Of a stretch of DNA of 64,000 nt, positions 35,891 to 45,000 are shown in pieces. The stretch lies in the NCBI GenBank assembly GCA_947166905.1, contig CAMVFZ010000003.1, forward strand, positions 62,001 through 126,000, in the 5' to 3' direction. Each line of letters begins with the position of its first letter. The stretch's first letter is position 1. The notes beneath the pieces were generated by a model that was not told the origin of the DNA, made no database searches, and saw only the letters and a list, made by a program, of their open reading frames with translations. This DNA is from an uncultured Prevotellaceae bacterium (GTDB lineage Bacteria; Bacteroidota; Bacteroidia; Bacteroidales; UBA932). Both the position numbers and the translations under genes were made by a program.

Positions 35891-38221
35891 ATGAAAAATA
35901 TATTCAAGCTTTCAGCTATTATCGCAGCAGTTGCAGCAGCTTTCACTCTTGCTGCCTGCTCCAACGAGGAACTGGATACCGATCAGTACAGCTCCAAAGC
36001 AGTTTTGCTCCAGGCTTACGGCCCTCAGCCCGTAGTCCGTGGCGGCCTTCTCCGCTTCGTGGGCTCCAACCTGGACCAGGTTGCCACTGTATCAATCCCC
36101 GGCGTAAGCCCTATCACTCCTGAAGTTATTGCTTCAGGCATGCACTCAGAGATTCGCATAACCGTTCCCAAGGACGGTCCGGAGGTTGGTTATCCTGTTC
36201 TCACACTTAAGGACGGTAGTACCCTCACAGGTAAAACCATACTCAGCTATTCAGAGCCCATCACCATCGAGTCCTTCTCTCCTGCAGCTGTACTGCCCGG
36301 TGAGGTGGTTACTATCAAGGGTGATTATCTGAACAATATCCATGAGGCCATCTTCACCGATAAGGTAAAGGTATCAGAAAAAGACTTCAAGGCCCATGAC
36401 AGATATACTATCTCCGTTGTTGTTCCCGATGTTGCCCAGACCGGAAAGATCGGCCTTGGTACAGTGGATGAGCTTGCTGTTGCAGGCACAGAGAGCGAGG
36501 CCAGCCTTCTTGCTACCCTCAATATCGTAGAGACAGAGACTGACCTTGTAGTTACCACGGCAGTAGGCCAGGTTGCAGTTGCTACTCTTAAAGCCGGAGA
36601 AAACGTTGTTATCAACGGTACCAACCTTAAGCTTACTAAGAGCATCAAACTGCAGGGCGCAACAATTACAGAGTTCACCGCAACTGACACCAAGATAGAG
36701 TTCAAACTTCCTGAAACCGTAGCCGACGGCGACGTTATCCTGGTTATGGCTTCCGGCGTTGAGGTTGTTGCAGGTACTCTTACTACCGTTGTTCCTACCG
36801 AACTTGAAGCTACTCCGGCACCTGTAAAGAACGGTGCAGAACTGATCATCACTGGTAAGGATCTTGACCTTGTAACAAGTGTAGACCTTCCTAAGGCAAG
36901 CGGTGTGGAGACTACTTTTGCAAACGGCAAGATTACCCTTAAAGTTCCCGAGAAGGCTCAGGAAGGTGATATCGTCCTGAATCTGGCAAACGGCAGCAGC
37001 GTAAAGGTTGCTTACACACTTGTGAAGCCCGTACTTACCGCTTACGGGGCCAATCCCGCTTCGGCTGGTTCCGACCTTTCCATCACTGGTAAGGATCTGG
37101 ATCTTGTAGCTGCTGTTACTTTCGGCGGTGGTTTCAAAGTGGAGGTAGAGGCTACCGAAACCCTTATCACCGTGGCTGTTCCTACCGCTGCCGAGACTGG
37201 TAAGCTGGTACTCAACCTCAAGAACGGAACTGATGTAGAGATTGCCGAACTTAAGATTGACAAGCCTGCAGGCGCTTATATAGCATCCTTCCCTGAGGCA
37301 GTTCTTAAGCCTGGTGACATGTTCATCGCAGAAATCCTTAACGCTGAGCATCTTACCGGTGTAAAGGTTGACGATGTAGATGTAAACTACATCCTTACCA
37401 ACAATATGCTGTATCTCGCAGTTCCTGAGAAGGCTACAGCCGGCAGCCAGCTCACCCTGGTTTCTGACAACGGTTCTGTAACCTACACCATGAACATCGA
37501 TCCTGGTACAGAGGTAAGCTATGTCATCTGGACCGGCAACGAGGATCTTGGCAGCTGGAGCAACCAGCCTTACGTTGGTGAGTTTGGCTTCTTCCTGGCT
37601 CATCCTGAGGTTGTTCCCGGTGATGTAATCCGCTTCACAGTTGCTCCTAACGCAGACTGGTGGCAGATGCAGATCTACGACGGCAACTGGGGCGGACAGG
37701 TTTGTTCACCTGTTACTGCAGAAACCAATCCGACTGGCGTATTCGATCTGGAACTTACCCAGGAACTCATTGAGAAACTCAATGGTCTTGCCAACTGGGG
37801 CGGTCTGTTCGTAGTTCAGGGTGAAAACTGCTCTATCCTTCAGCTTACTGTTATCCATTACATCCCGCAGGAAACTGCTATTTGGGAAGGTAATGAGGAT
37901 CTGGGCTCATGGAGCAATCAGCCTTACGTAGGTGCATACGGTTCCCTGGTTACATACAATATCCAGCCTGGTTCAAAGGTTCGCTTCTACGTTACTCCTA
38001 ACTCAGATTGGTGGCAGATGCAGATCTACGACGGTAACTGGGGCGGACAGGTTTGTTCACCTGTTACTGCAGAAACCAATCCGACCGGCGTATTCGATCT
38101 GGATCTTACCCAGGAACTCATCAACCAACTCAACGGTCTTGCCAACTGGGGCGGTCTGTTCGTAGTCCAGGGAGAAAACTGTACTATAACCAAGGTTTCA
38201 CTTGTTTACCTTGTGAAATAA
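35891..38221 (+). CDS. Multi-domain surface glycan-binding lipoprotein with tandem C-terminal modules
   Basis: This 776-residue lipoprotein (Cys23) has five or six TIG-like repeats of about 80 residues (about 35-540; recurring GKDLDLVTSVDLP and GKDLDLVAAVTFG). Two copies of a 117-residue module follow (about 545-660 and 662-776), each with NEDLGSWSNQPYVG, WWQMQIYDGNWGGQ and LANWGGLFVVQGEN. The Trp-rich modules look carbohydrate-binding. The pair is nearly identical at DNA level over about 115 bp, a sign of recent duplication or gene conversion. It is 15 nt after the SGBP-B gene. I recognise no catalytic domain. Confidence 0.82.
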   Translation: MKNIFKLSAIIAAVAAAFTLAACSNEELDTDQYSSKAVLLQAYGPQPVVRGGLLRFVGSNLDQVATVSIPGVSPITPEVIASGMHSEIRITVPKDGPEVGYPVLTLKDGSTLTGKTILSYSEPITIESFSPAAVLPGEVVTIKGDYLNNIHEAIFTDKVKVSEKDFKAHDRYTISVVVPDVAQTGKIGLGTVDELAVAGTESEASLLATLNIVETETDLVVTTAVGQVAVATLKAGENVVINGTNLKLTKSIKLQGATITEFTATDTKIEFKLPETVADGDVILVMASGVEVVAGTLTTVVPTELEATPAPVKNGAELIITGKDLDLVTSVDLPKASGVETTFANGKITLKVPEKAQEGDIVLNLANGSSVKVAYTLVKPVLTAYGANPASAGSDLSITGKDLDLVAAVTFGGGFKVEVEATETLITVAVPTAAETGKLVLNLKNGTDVEIAELKIDKPAGAYIASFPEAVLKPGDMFIAEILNAEHLTGVKVDDVDVNYILTNNMLYLAVPEKATAGSQLTLVSDNGSVTYTMNIDPGTEVSYVIWTGNEDLGSWSNQPYVGEFGFFLAHPEVVPGDVIRFTVAPNADWWQMQIYDGNWGGQVCSPVTAETNPTGVFDLELTQELIEKLNGLANWGGLFVVQGENCSILQLTVIHYIPQETAIWEGNEDLGSWSNQPYVGAYGSLVTYNIQPGSKVRFYVTPNSDWWQMQIYDGNWGGQVCSPVTAETNPTGVFDLDLTQELINQLNGLANWGGLFVVQGENCTITKVSLVYLVK
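37527..38218 (+). repeat. Tandem duplication of a 351-bp coding module
   Basis: Two in-frame units have a period of exactly 351 bp (117 codons), for example TGGCAGATGCAGATCTACGA at 37661 and 38012. From about 37658 to 37770 the copies differ at only a few third positions, while the flanks have diverged more. Both units lie at the C-terminus of the binding lipoprotein. Confidence 0.9.
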
Positions 38222-38229
38222 TTATTAAT

Positions 38230-38255
38230 CCGGAGGGGGCTGACCCTCCCTCCGG
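38230..38255 (+). terminator. Intercistronic hairpin without T run
   Basis: CCGGAGGG (38230-38237) pairs with CCCTCCGG (38248-38255) in the 60-bp gap between the binding lipoprotein and the GH5 gene. No T run follows, so it is more likely an mRNA-processing or partial-attenuation stem than a full terminator. Confidence 0.4.
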
Positions 38256-38281
38256 GTTCCAATACAAAAATCGATGCAGTT

Positions 38282-39832
38282 ATGAAAAAGTTTTTAATGA
38301 TCCTTAGCATTGCGGCTATGTCCGTAGTGGCTTTCGCTTGCAGCAAAGGCGGTGGCGGTGAGGATCCCACCCCTCCCGGCCCTGTTGCTCCTACTTCAAT
38401 CTCTATCACCCCGACTACCATCAATGCCGCACAGGCAGGGGAGTCTGTAGAAGTGACAATTACCGCTCCGGCACGTCCTTCGGTAAGCGGCCTGCCGTCA
38501 TGGATTACATATACCGACGGTACTTACAACAGCAGCACATACAAGATTACCATCAAGCTTAACTTTACGGCCAATAATACTTACGAGGCCCGTACTGCAG
38601 AGCTTAAGATTACTGCGGCCGGTGCAACCAGTGTTACATTTACCGTATCCCAGGCCGGAAAAGAGGTTGTAAAAGACCCTACTCTTCCTAACAACGATGC
38701 CGTTGCAATGGCAAAGAAGATAGGTATGGGCTGGAATCTTGGCAACCAGCTGGAGGCTAATAATAACGGCGTTCCTTCAGAGACAGCCTGGACTGGAGTT
38801 CTCTGTACCCAGGAAACCTTCACAAAGGTTGCTGCAGCCGGTTTTACCTCTGTACGTATTCCTGTTTCTTGGATGAGCCTGATTGGTGAAGCTCCGGATT
38901 ATACCCTTGACGCAACCCGTCTTGCTCGCTTGAAAGAGGTTGTCGGCTTTGTGCACAATGCCGGAATGCTTGCCATATTCAATATTCACCATGACGGCGC
39001 CGAAAGCAAATACTGGCTTTCTATTATGCAGGGCGCAGACAATGCCGAAATCCTGAAAAAGATAGAGGCTGTATGGAGGCAGCTGGCCGAGGCCTTCAAG
39101 GACGAAGGCGACTGGCTGATGTTCGAGTCTTTCAACGAGATCAACGACGGCGGCTGGGGCTACAGCGACGAGTATAAGACCGCTGCCGGCAAGAAGCGTC
39201 AGAACGACATCCTTAACGGCTGGAACCAGAAGTTCGTAGATGTAGTCCGTGCTACTGGCGGCAACAACGCGACCCGTTGGCTGGGCGTTCCCGCATACTG
39301 CGCATCTCCCGAATTTGCCCTGGAGGATGGTTTCGTGCTTCCTACCGATGCTGCCAAAAAGATTATGGTATCTGTTCACGAATACACTCCTTATGCATTC
39401 TGCCAGACGGCAGAAGCCAATGAATGGGGCCATACCCGTAAGACCAACCTGAATGACCCTTCATTCGGCGAGGATTATATGAAGGATGTCTTCAATAAGC
39501 TTTATAAAAAGTACGTTGCCAACAATATTCCTGTTTACATCGGCGAGTTCGGCTGTGCAAACCGTACGGCAGAAAAACCTTTCGCCTTCCAGCTGTACTG
39601 GTACGAATACTTTGCAAAGTGCGCCCGCGTCTTTGGAATGGGCGGAATGCTTTGGGATAACGGCGCCTCAGGCAATGGAAACGAGGTTTACGGTGTAATC
39701 CACCATGGTAACGGCTCTTATCTTGATGCTACCCGCGGTCCCAAGATCGTAGAAAAAATCAAGAAGGGTTTCACTAACACCGACGAAAGCTATACCCTCC
39801 AGTCCGTTTACGACAACGCACCATCCAACTAG
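38282..39832 (+). CDS. BACON-GH5 endo-beta-glucanase (subfamily 4 type), lipoprotein
   Basis: The 516-residue lipoprotein (Cys20) has a BACON domain (about 38-126; LPSWITYTDG, ELKITAAGATSVTFTVSQAG) followed by a GH5 catalytic domain (about 138-505). Family marks are GMGWNLGNQLEA, SFNEINDGGWG with acid/base Glu286, and VYIGEFGC with nucleophile Glu422. The BACON-GH5_4 layout is that of endo-xyloglucanase BoGH5A of Bacteroides ovatus; lichenan or glucomannan activity is also possible. Downstream of the binding proteins and 3 nt before the GH26 gene. Confidence 0.9.
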   Translation: MKKFLMILSIAAMSVVAFACSKGGGGEDPTPPGPVAPTSISITPTTINAAQAGESVEVTITAPARPSVSGLPSWITYTDGTYNSSTYKITIKLNFTANNTYEARTAELKITAAGATSVTFTVSQAGKEVVKDPTLPNNDAVAMAKKIGMGWNLGNQLEANNNGVPSETAWTGVLCTQETFTKVAAAGFTSVRIPVSWMSLIGEAPDYTLDATRLARLKEVVGFVHNAGMLAIFNIHHDGAESKYWLSIMQGADNAEILKKIEAVWRQLAEAFKDEGDWLMFESFNEINDGGWGYSDEYKTAAGKKRQNDILNGWNQKFVDVVRATGGNNATRWLGVPAYCASPEFALEDGFVLPTDAAKKIMVSVHEYTPYAFCQTAEANEWGHTRKTNLNDPSFGEDYMKDVFNKLYKKYVANNIPVYIGEFGCANRTAEKPFAFQLYWYEYFAKCARVFGMGGMLWDNGASGNGNEVYGVIHHGNGSYLDATRGPKIVEKIKKGFTNTDESYTLQSVYDNAPSN

Positions 39833-39835
39833 GCA

Positions 39836-40924
39836 ATGAAATTCTGCGCACTCATAATGACTGTGATACTTGCGGCTTGCACTACGGCTCCCAAGGCTGT
39901 GGAAACGCCCCGGGAGCAACTTCTTGGCCGGCTGAACAGCTTTGTGGCCGATGGTAAGATTGCCTATGGCCACCAGGACGACATCGTGTACGGCCACAGC
40001 TGGAAGGTGGAGGACTGGCAGAACGACTCCCTTGAGCGCTCGGACGTAAAGGACGTGACCGGCAGTTTCCCTATGCTTCTGGGCTTCGACCTTGGAGGCA
40101 TAGAGCTGGGAGACAGCTGCAATCTTGACGGCATACCCTTCGGCCTCATCCGCAAGGCTACACTCAAACATATCGGCAGGGGAGGCATAGTTTCATTCTC
40201 CTGGCATCCGCGCAACATCGTTACCGGCAGCGACTCCTGGGACGTATCAAGCCCCGGAATAGTTGCCGCCGCCCTTGAAGGCGGGCAGAAGCACGACGAA
40301 TTCATGCTATGGCTGCAGCGTGCCGCAGATTTTATAGAGAGCCTTGGCGCCGATGCTTCCGTAATCTTCCGCCCCTGGCACGAGAACCTTGGAAACTGGT
40401 TCTGGTGGGGCGGGAATCATTGTACGGCCGATGAATACATAGCCCTTTACCGCCTAACCCGCGACTATTTCGCGGGCCGCGGCCTTGCCAATATACTCTG
40501 GTGCTATTCGCCCAACGGCAATGCCGGAGCCGACGGCTTCATTAGCCGGTACCCCGGCGACGATTATGTAGATATCCTTGGAATAGACACCTACGAAGGC
40601 CTTTACGGTGGAATTACCCTTGAGCAGGGTGCAGAATTATACAAGGCAGAGGTAAAGCAGAACCTTACTTATCTGCAAAAGCTTGCCACAGAGCACGGCA
40701 AGGTGATGTGCTTCTCCGAGACTGGTCTGGAAGGCCTGCCGGACGGCACCTGGTGGACAAATGCACTATACCCCTCTATAAAAGACTTTCCTATTGCATA
40801 CGTGCTTACATGGCGCAATGCCCACGACAAGCCCGGACATTTCTACGCCCCCTGGAAAGGCTTTGAATACGCAGACGACTTCAGGGCCTTCTGCGAACAG
40901 GAAAAGATTGAACTTTTGTATTAG
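39836..40924 (+). CDS. GH26 beta-mannanase, lipoprotein
   Basis: The 362-residue lipoprotein (Cys15, VILAAC) is a GH26 enzyme acting on beta-1,4-mannan. Catalytic sites: [13 protein letters not shown] with acid/base Glu183 and CFSETGLEG with nucleophile Glu295. [16 protein letters not shown] and GIDTYEG are also family-typical. With the GH5_7 enzyme it gives two mannanases in one operon; GH26 enzymes in such loci often release mannobiose. It is 3 nt after the GH5 gene and 5 nt before GH130. Confidence 0.93.
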   Translation: MKFCALIMTVILAACTTAPKAVETPREQLLGRLNSFVADGKIAYGHQDDIVYGHSWKVEDWQNDSLERSDVKDVTGSFPMLLGFDLGGIELGDSCNLDGIPFGLIRKATLKHIGRGGIVSFSWHPRNIVTGSDSWDVSSPGIVAAALEGGQKHDEFMLWLQRAADFIESLGADASVIFRPWHENLGNWFWWGGNHCTADEYIALYRLTRDYFAGRGLANILWCYSPNGNAGADGFISRYPGDDYVDILGIDTYEGLYGGITLEQGAELYKAEVKQNLTYLQKLATEHGKVMCFSETGLEGLPDGTWWTNALYPSIKDFPIAYVLTWRNAHDKPGHFYAPWKGFEYADDFRAFCEQEKIELLY

Positions 40925-40929
40925 AACCT

Positions 40930-42081
40930 ATGACCTTTGAGCAAAGAAAGGCGTGGCTGGAAGAAAACCACCGCCAATTGATTGAAAAGAAGAATAAGCC
41001 CATAGAAGGGAACGGAATCTTTGAACGCTATGAGAATCCCATCCTTACGGGCGAACACGCTCCGCTGGAGTGGAGGTACGACTTTAACAAGGAACGCAAT
41101 CCTTATCTTATGGAGCGCATCCCGGTTCATGCCGCCTTCAATTCCGGAGCAATCAAGTGGAACGGAAAATACATTCTGGTAGTGCGCGTAGAAGGCGCTG
41201 ACAGAAAGTCTTTCTTTGCAGTGGCAGAAAGCCCCAACGGAGTTGATAACTTCCGCTTCTGGCCCCGTCCCATCACCATGCCTGAGTGGGGTGAGCCCGC
41301 GACCAACGTGTACGATATGCGTCTTACTGCGCACGAGGACGGCTGGATTTACGGCATCTTCTGCGTGGAGCGCAAGGACCACAGCGCCGAGGGTGACCTT
41401 TCCGCCGCTACGGCAGCTGCCGGCATAGCCCGCACCAAGGACCTTGTGAACTGGGAGCGTCTGCCGGACCTGCGGTCCAGCAGCCAGCAGCGCAACGTGG
41501 TTCTGCATCCGGAGTTCGTAAACGGCAAATATGCCCTCTACACCCGTCCGCAGGACGGTTTCATCGACGCCGGTAACGGCGGCGGCATCGGCTGGGCACT
41601 TATAGATGACATAACCAATGCCGTTGTAAAAGAGGAAAAGATCATCAACAGGCGTTTTTACCATACCATCAAAGAGGTTAAGAATGGTGAAGGCCCGCAT
41701 CCTATCAAGACCGACCGCGGCTGGCTGCATCTGGCTCACGGAGTTCGCGGCTGCGCCAGCGGTCTGCGCTATGTGCTCTATATGTATATGACCTCCCTGG
41801 AAGACCCTTCAGAGGTTATTGCAGAGCCCGGAGGATACTTCATGGTACCGGAGGGCGGCGAGTACATCGGCGACGTAATGAACGTACTCTTCTCCAATGG
41901 TTGGATTTGCGACCCCGACGGCAAGGTATTCATCTACTACGCATCTTCCGATACCCGCATGCACGTAGCAACTTCTACCGTAGACCGCCTTGTTGACTAT
42001 TGCTTCAACACTCCGGCCGATGGCCTTCGCACAGGTCTTTCGGTAGAGGCCCTGAACAAGTTTATAGACAGTAACAAGTAA
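40930..42081 (+). CDS. GH130 4-O-beta-D-mannosyl-D-glucose phosphorylase
   Basis: This 383-residue cytoplasmic enzyme (no signal peptide) phosphorolyses mannosyl-glucose to mannose-1-phosphate and glucose, saving ATP. It resembles GH130 subfamily 1 (Bacteroides fragilis MGP): [38 protein letters not shown], with the catalytic Asp in this stretch, and [10 protein letters not shown]. The 2-epimerase encoded at 50538 would supply its substrate from mannobiose. It sits between GH26 and the GH2-GH31 fusion with gaps of 5 and 3 nt. Confidence 0.93.
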   Translation: MTFEQRKAWLEENHRQLIEKKNKPIEGNGIFERYENPILTGEHAPLEWRYDFNKERNPYLMERIPVHAAFNSGAIKWNGKYILVVRVEGADRKSFFAVAESPNGVDNFRFWPRPITMPEWGEPATNVYDMRLTAHEDGWIYGIFCVERKDHSAEGDLSAATAAAGIARTKDLVNWERLPDLRSSSQQRNVVLHPEFVNGKYALYTRPQDGFIDAGNGGGIGWALIDDITNAVVKEEKIINRRFYHTIKEVKNGEGPHPIKTDRGWLHLAHGVRGCASGLRYVLYMYMTSLEDPSEVIAEPGGYFMVPEGGEYIGDVMNVLFSNGWICDPDGKVFIYYASSDTRMHVATSTVDRLVDYCFNTPADGLRTGLSVEALNKFIDSNK

Positions 42082-42084
42082 GAT

Positions 42085-45000
42085 ATGAAGCGCCTGGCCA
42101 TAATTCTCCTTTCCGCCCTGCTGGCACTGCCCCTTTCCGCCCAGACATCGTCTTTCGACGACGGATGGCGCTTTGCCTTTGGCAATGCGGCCGACCCGGG
42201 AAAGGATTTTGGCTGCGGCACAGAATACTTCAACTACTTTACCAAGGCTGCGTCGGTCCACAATGAAGGCCCTTATTCGCCCAAGTTCGACGATTCTGCC
42301 TGGAGGCCCGTCTCCCTGCCTCACGACTGGGTGGTGGACCTGCCCTTCAGCCCCGATGCCAGCAAGAGCCATGGCTACAAGACAGTAGGCTGGAAGTATC
42401 CACAGACCAGTGTCGGCTGGTATCGCAAGCATTTTAAAGTGCCTGCCGATGCTGCTGGAAAGAAGGTCAGAGTGCGCTTTGACGGCATTTTCCGTGACTC
42501 TCAGGTCTGGGTAAACGGCTTCTGGCTGGGTGGCAACCGCAGCGGCTATACGGGCGCAAGCTATGAGATTTCACCCTACCTCAATTACGGTGGCGACAAT
42601 ATAATCGCCGTACGGGCCGATGCTACCTTCGAGGAAGGCTGGTTCTATGAGGGCGCCGGTATCTATCGGCACACATGGCTTACCATCGGCGAAGAACCAT
42701 TGGCTGATTGCAAAGACCTGCCAGTCATAGAGTTAAGCCCTGAGCAGGGGATACTGGTTAACGGCAAAAGAATCCAGCTACGCGGAGTGAACCTGCATCA
42801 GGATCACGCCGGAGTGGGATCGGCCATACCTGACGAACTTTACGAATATCGTTTGCGCCAGCTGCAAAAACTAGGCGTAAACGCCATTAGAACTTCCCAC
42901 AACCCGGCATCGCCGGTACTGCTTGACCTTTGCGACAAGCTTGGAATCTATGTGCTTGAGGAGACCCGCCTCATGGGTATCAACGATGCCCAGCTGGAGC
43001 CTCTGCGCAGTATGATAGAGCGCGACAAACACCATCCCTGCATCATCATGTGGGGTATCGGCAACGAGGAATGGGGCATAGAATGGGATGCCAAGGGCCA
43101 GGAAATCGCCCGCCGCATGACGGAATTCTGCCATTCAATAGACCCTACCCGCCCCGTAGTTGTCGCAACCAGCGGCGGCCCGGAGGTTATCAAGGGAACA
43201 GACATTGCAGGGTATAACTATATTCTTCAGAACCCTATAGAACAGCACAGGGCAGACTATCCGCAGCGCATAGCAGTAGGTACGGAAGAGACCACCGGCT
43301 GCGGCACCCGCGGAGTTTACTTTTACGGACAGCCTGGCCGAATGCCAGCTAAGAACCGCTTTCCCCAGGGGCCTGACAGCCTCTATAACTGCATCGAAAG
43401 AGGTATGCGCTTCTATGAAGAGCGCCCCTGGCTTGGCGGTTTCTTTTATTGGACGGGTTTTGACTACCGTGGCGAGCCCGATCCTCTGGTTTACCCTGCC
43501 ACCGGCTCCCAGTTCGGTATACTTGACTATTGCGGCTTCCCCAAGGACGAGGCTTATTACCTAAAATCCTGGTGGACCGATGAGCCTGTGCTCCACATAC
43601 TTCCGCACTGGAATCTTGAGGGCCACGAGGGGGAGACCGTCCCCGTCTGGGTTTACAGCAATTGTGACGAGGTCGCCCTTTTCGTAAACGGGAAGAATCT
43701 TGGCCGCAAGAAGATGCCCCGTTACGGGCATCTGGAATGGACGGCCACCTACAAGCCCGGCAATGTTAGAGCTATAGGATATAAGAACGGCCGCAAGATT
43801 CTGGAAGAGGTGGTTTATACCGCCGGAGAGCCTGCCGGCCTTAAGACCGAATATGACGGAATGGTTATGAATGTGACCGTTGTGGATGCAAAGGGGAACT
43901 TTGTTCCAACAGCCTGCATCCCGGTGACGGTCAAGGTTGACGATTCAGTGCGCATCCTTGGCGCCGGTAACGGCGACAGCGCCTTCAGCGGCGTGGAACG
44001 CCCGTCAGACGCATCGGCAAAATCATTCACGATCAATACCTTCAATGGCCGCGCCCAGTTCCTGCTCCAGGACTATAACGGCGTGGTTAACGTAGACTGC
44101 AACGGAGGATTAAGCCTGCGTCTTCAGGTTATTTCTCCAGAGATTATCCGCGTTTCAGAGGCTCCGGACGGTGATTTTGCAGACAGACAGTCGCTTGTTG
44201 TCCTGCCTCAGAAGGGCTGCGCAAAATTCAATGTAACAGAGTCCGCCGCCACCGCCTCAATTAGCACGGACAAACTTGTTGCAACCGTAGATAAGGTTTC
44301 AGGTACTGTATCATTCAGTCGTCCGGATGGCACTCCGTTAGCAATGGACGGACGCGCCACTTTCAAGGCTAATACGGTAGAAGGCAAGGCCGCCTGGAGT
44401 ACAACCGTAAGCTTCGCTTCCCCGGAAGACGAGGCCTTCTACGGCCTTGGCCAGCATCAGGCCGGGGAGTTCAACCATAAAGACCGCAACGAAGAACTAT
44501 TCCAGTATAACACAAAGGTCAGCGTACCCTTTGTGGTTTCCAACAAGGGCTACGGCCTTTTGTTCGATGCCTACTCCCTGTCCCGTTGGGGCAATCCGGA
44601 GCCTTACATGCAACTTGGCAAAGCTTTCAAGCTTTATGATAAAAATGGCTTAGAGGGAGCCCTCACCGGTACTTATAATCCTGCCGGAGGTGAGCCCGTT
44701 GTGCAGAGGGAAGACAGTCTTTACTATGAGAACGAGTTTACTGTAAAGAACCTTCCCAAGATAGCCCTCAGCGGCAGCAGCGTGGTTTACGAGGGCTTCA
44801 TCCAGGCTCCTGAGACGGCAGAATATCACTTTATCCAGTACTATGCCGGTTTCCAGAGAACTGTAATTGGCGGTAAGGAAGTAATGTCCCGTCGCTGGCG
44901 TCCGGCATGGAATCCCAACAGCTACAAATATACGGTACATCTGGAGAAGGATGTTAAAACCCCTGTCCGTATCGAATGGGAGCCGGACGGCGATGTCTCA

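Noticed and set aside
36050..37500. Possible CRISPR-like or tandem DNA repeats
   Set aside because: The periodicity is of TIG protein domains, with diverged DNA and no spacers.
36374..37603. 409-codon minus-strand open frame
   Set aside because: Antisense to the TIG-repeat lipoprotein, low-complexity Ser/Cys-rich product, no start signals.
38230..38255. Full transcription terminator inside the hemicellulose operon
   Set aside because: The stem lacks a T run and the genes after it belong to the same functional set, so I treat it as a processing or attenuation stem.
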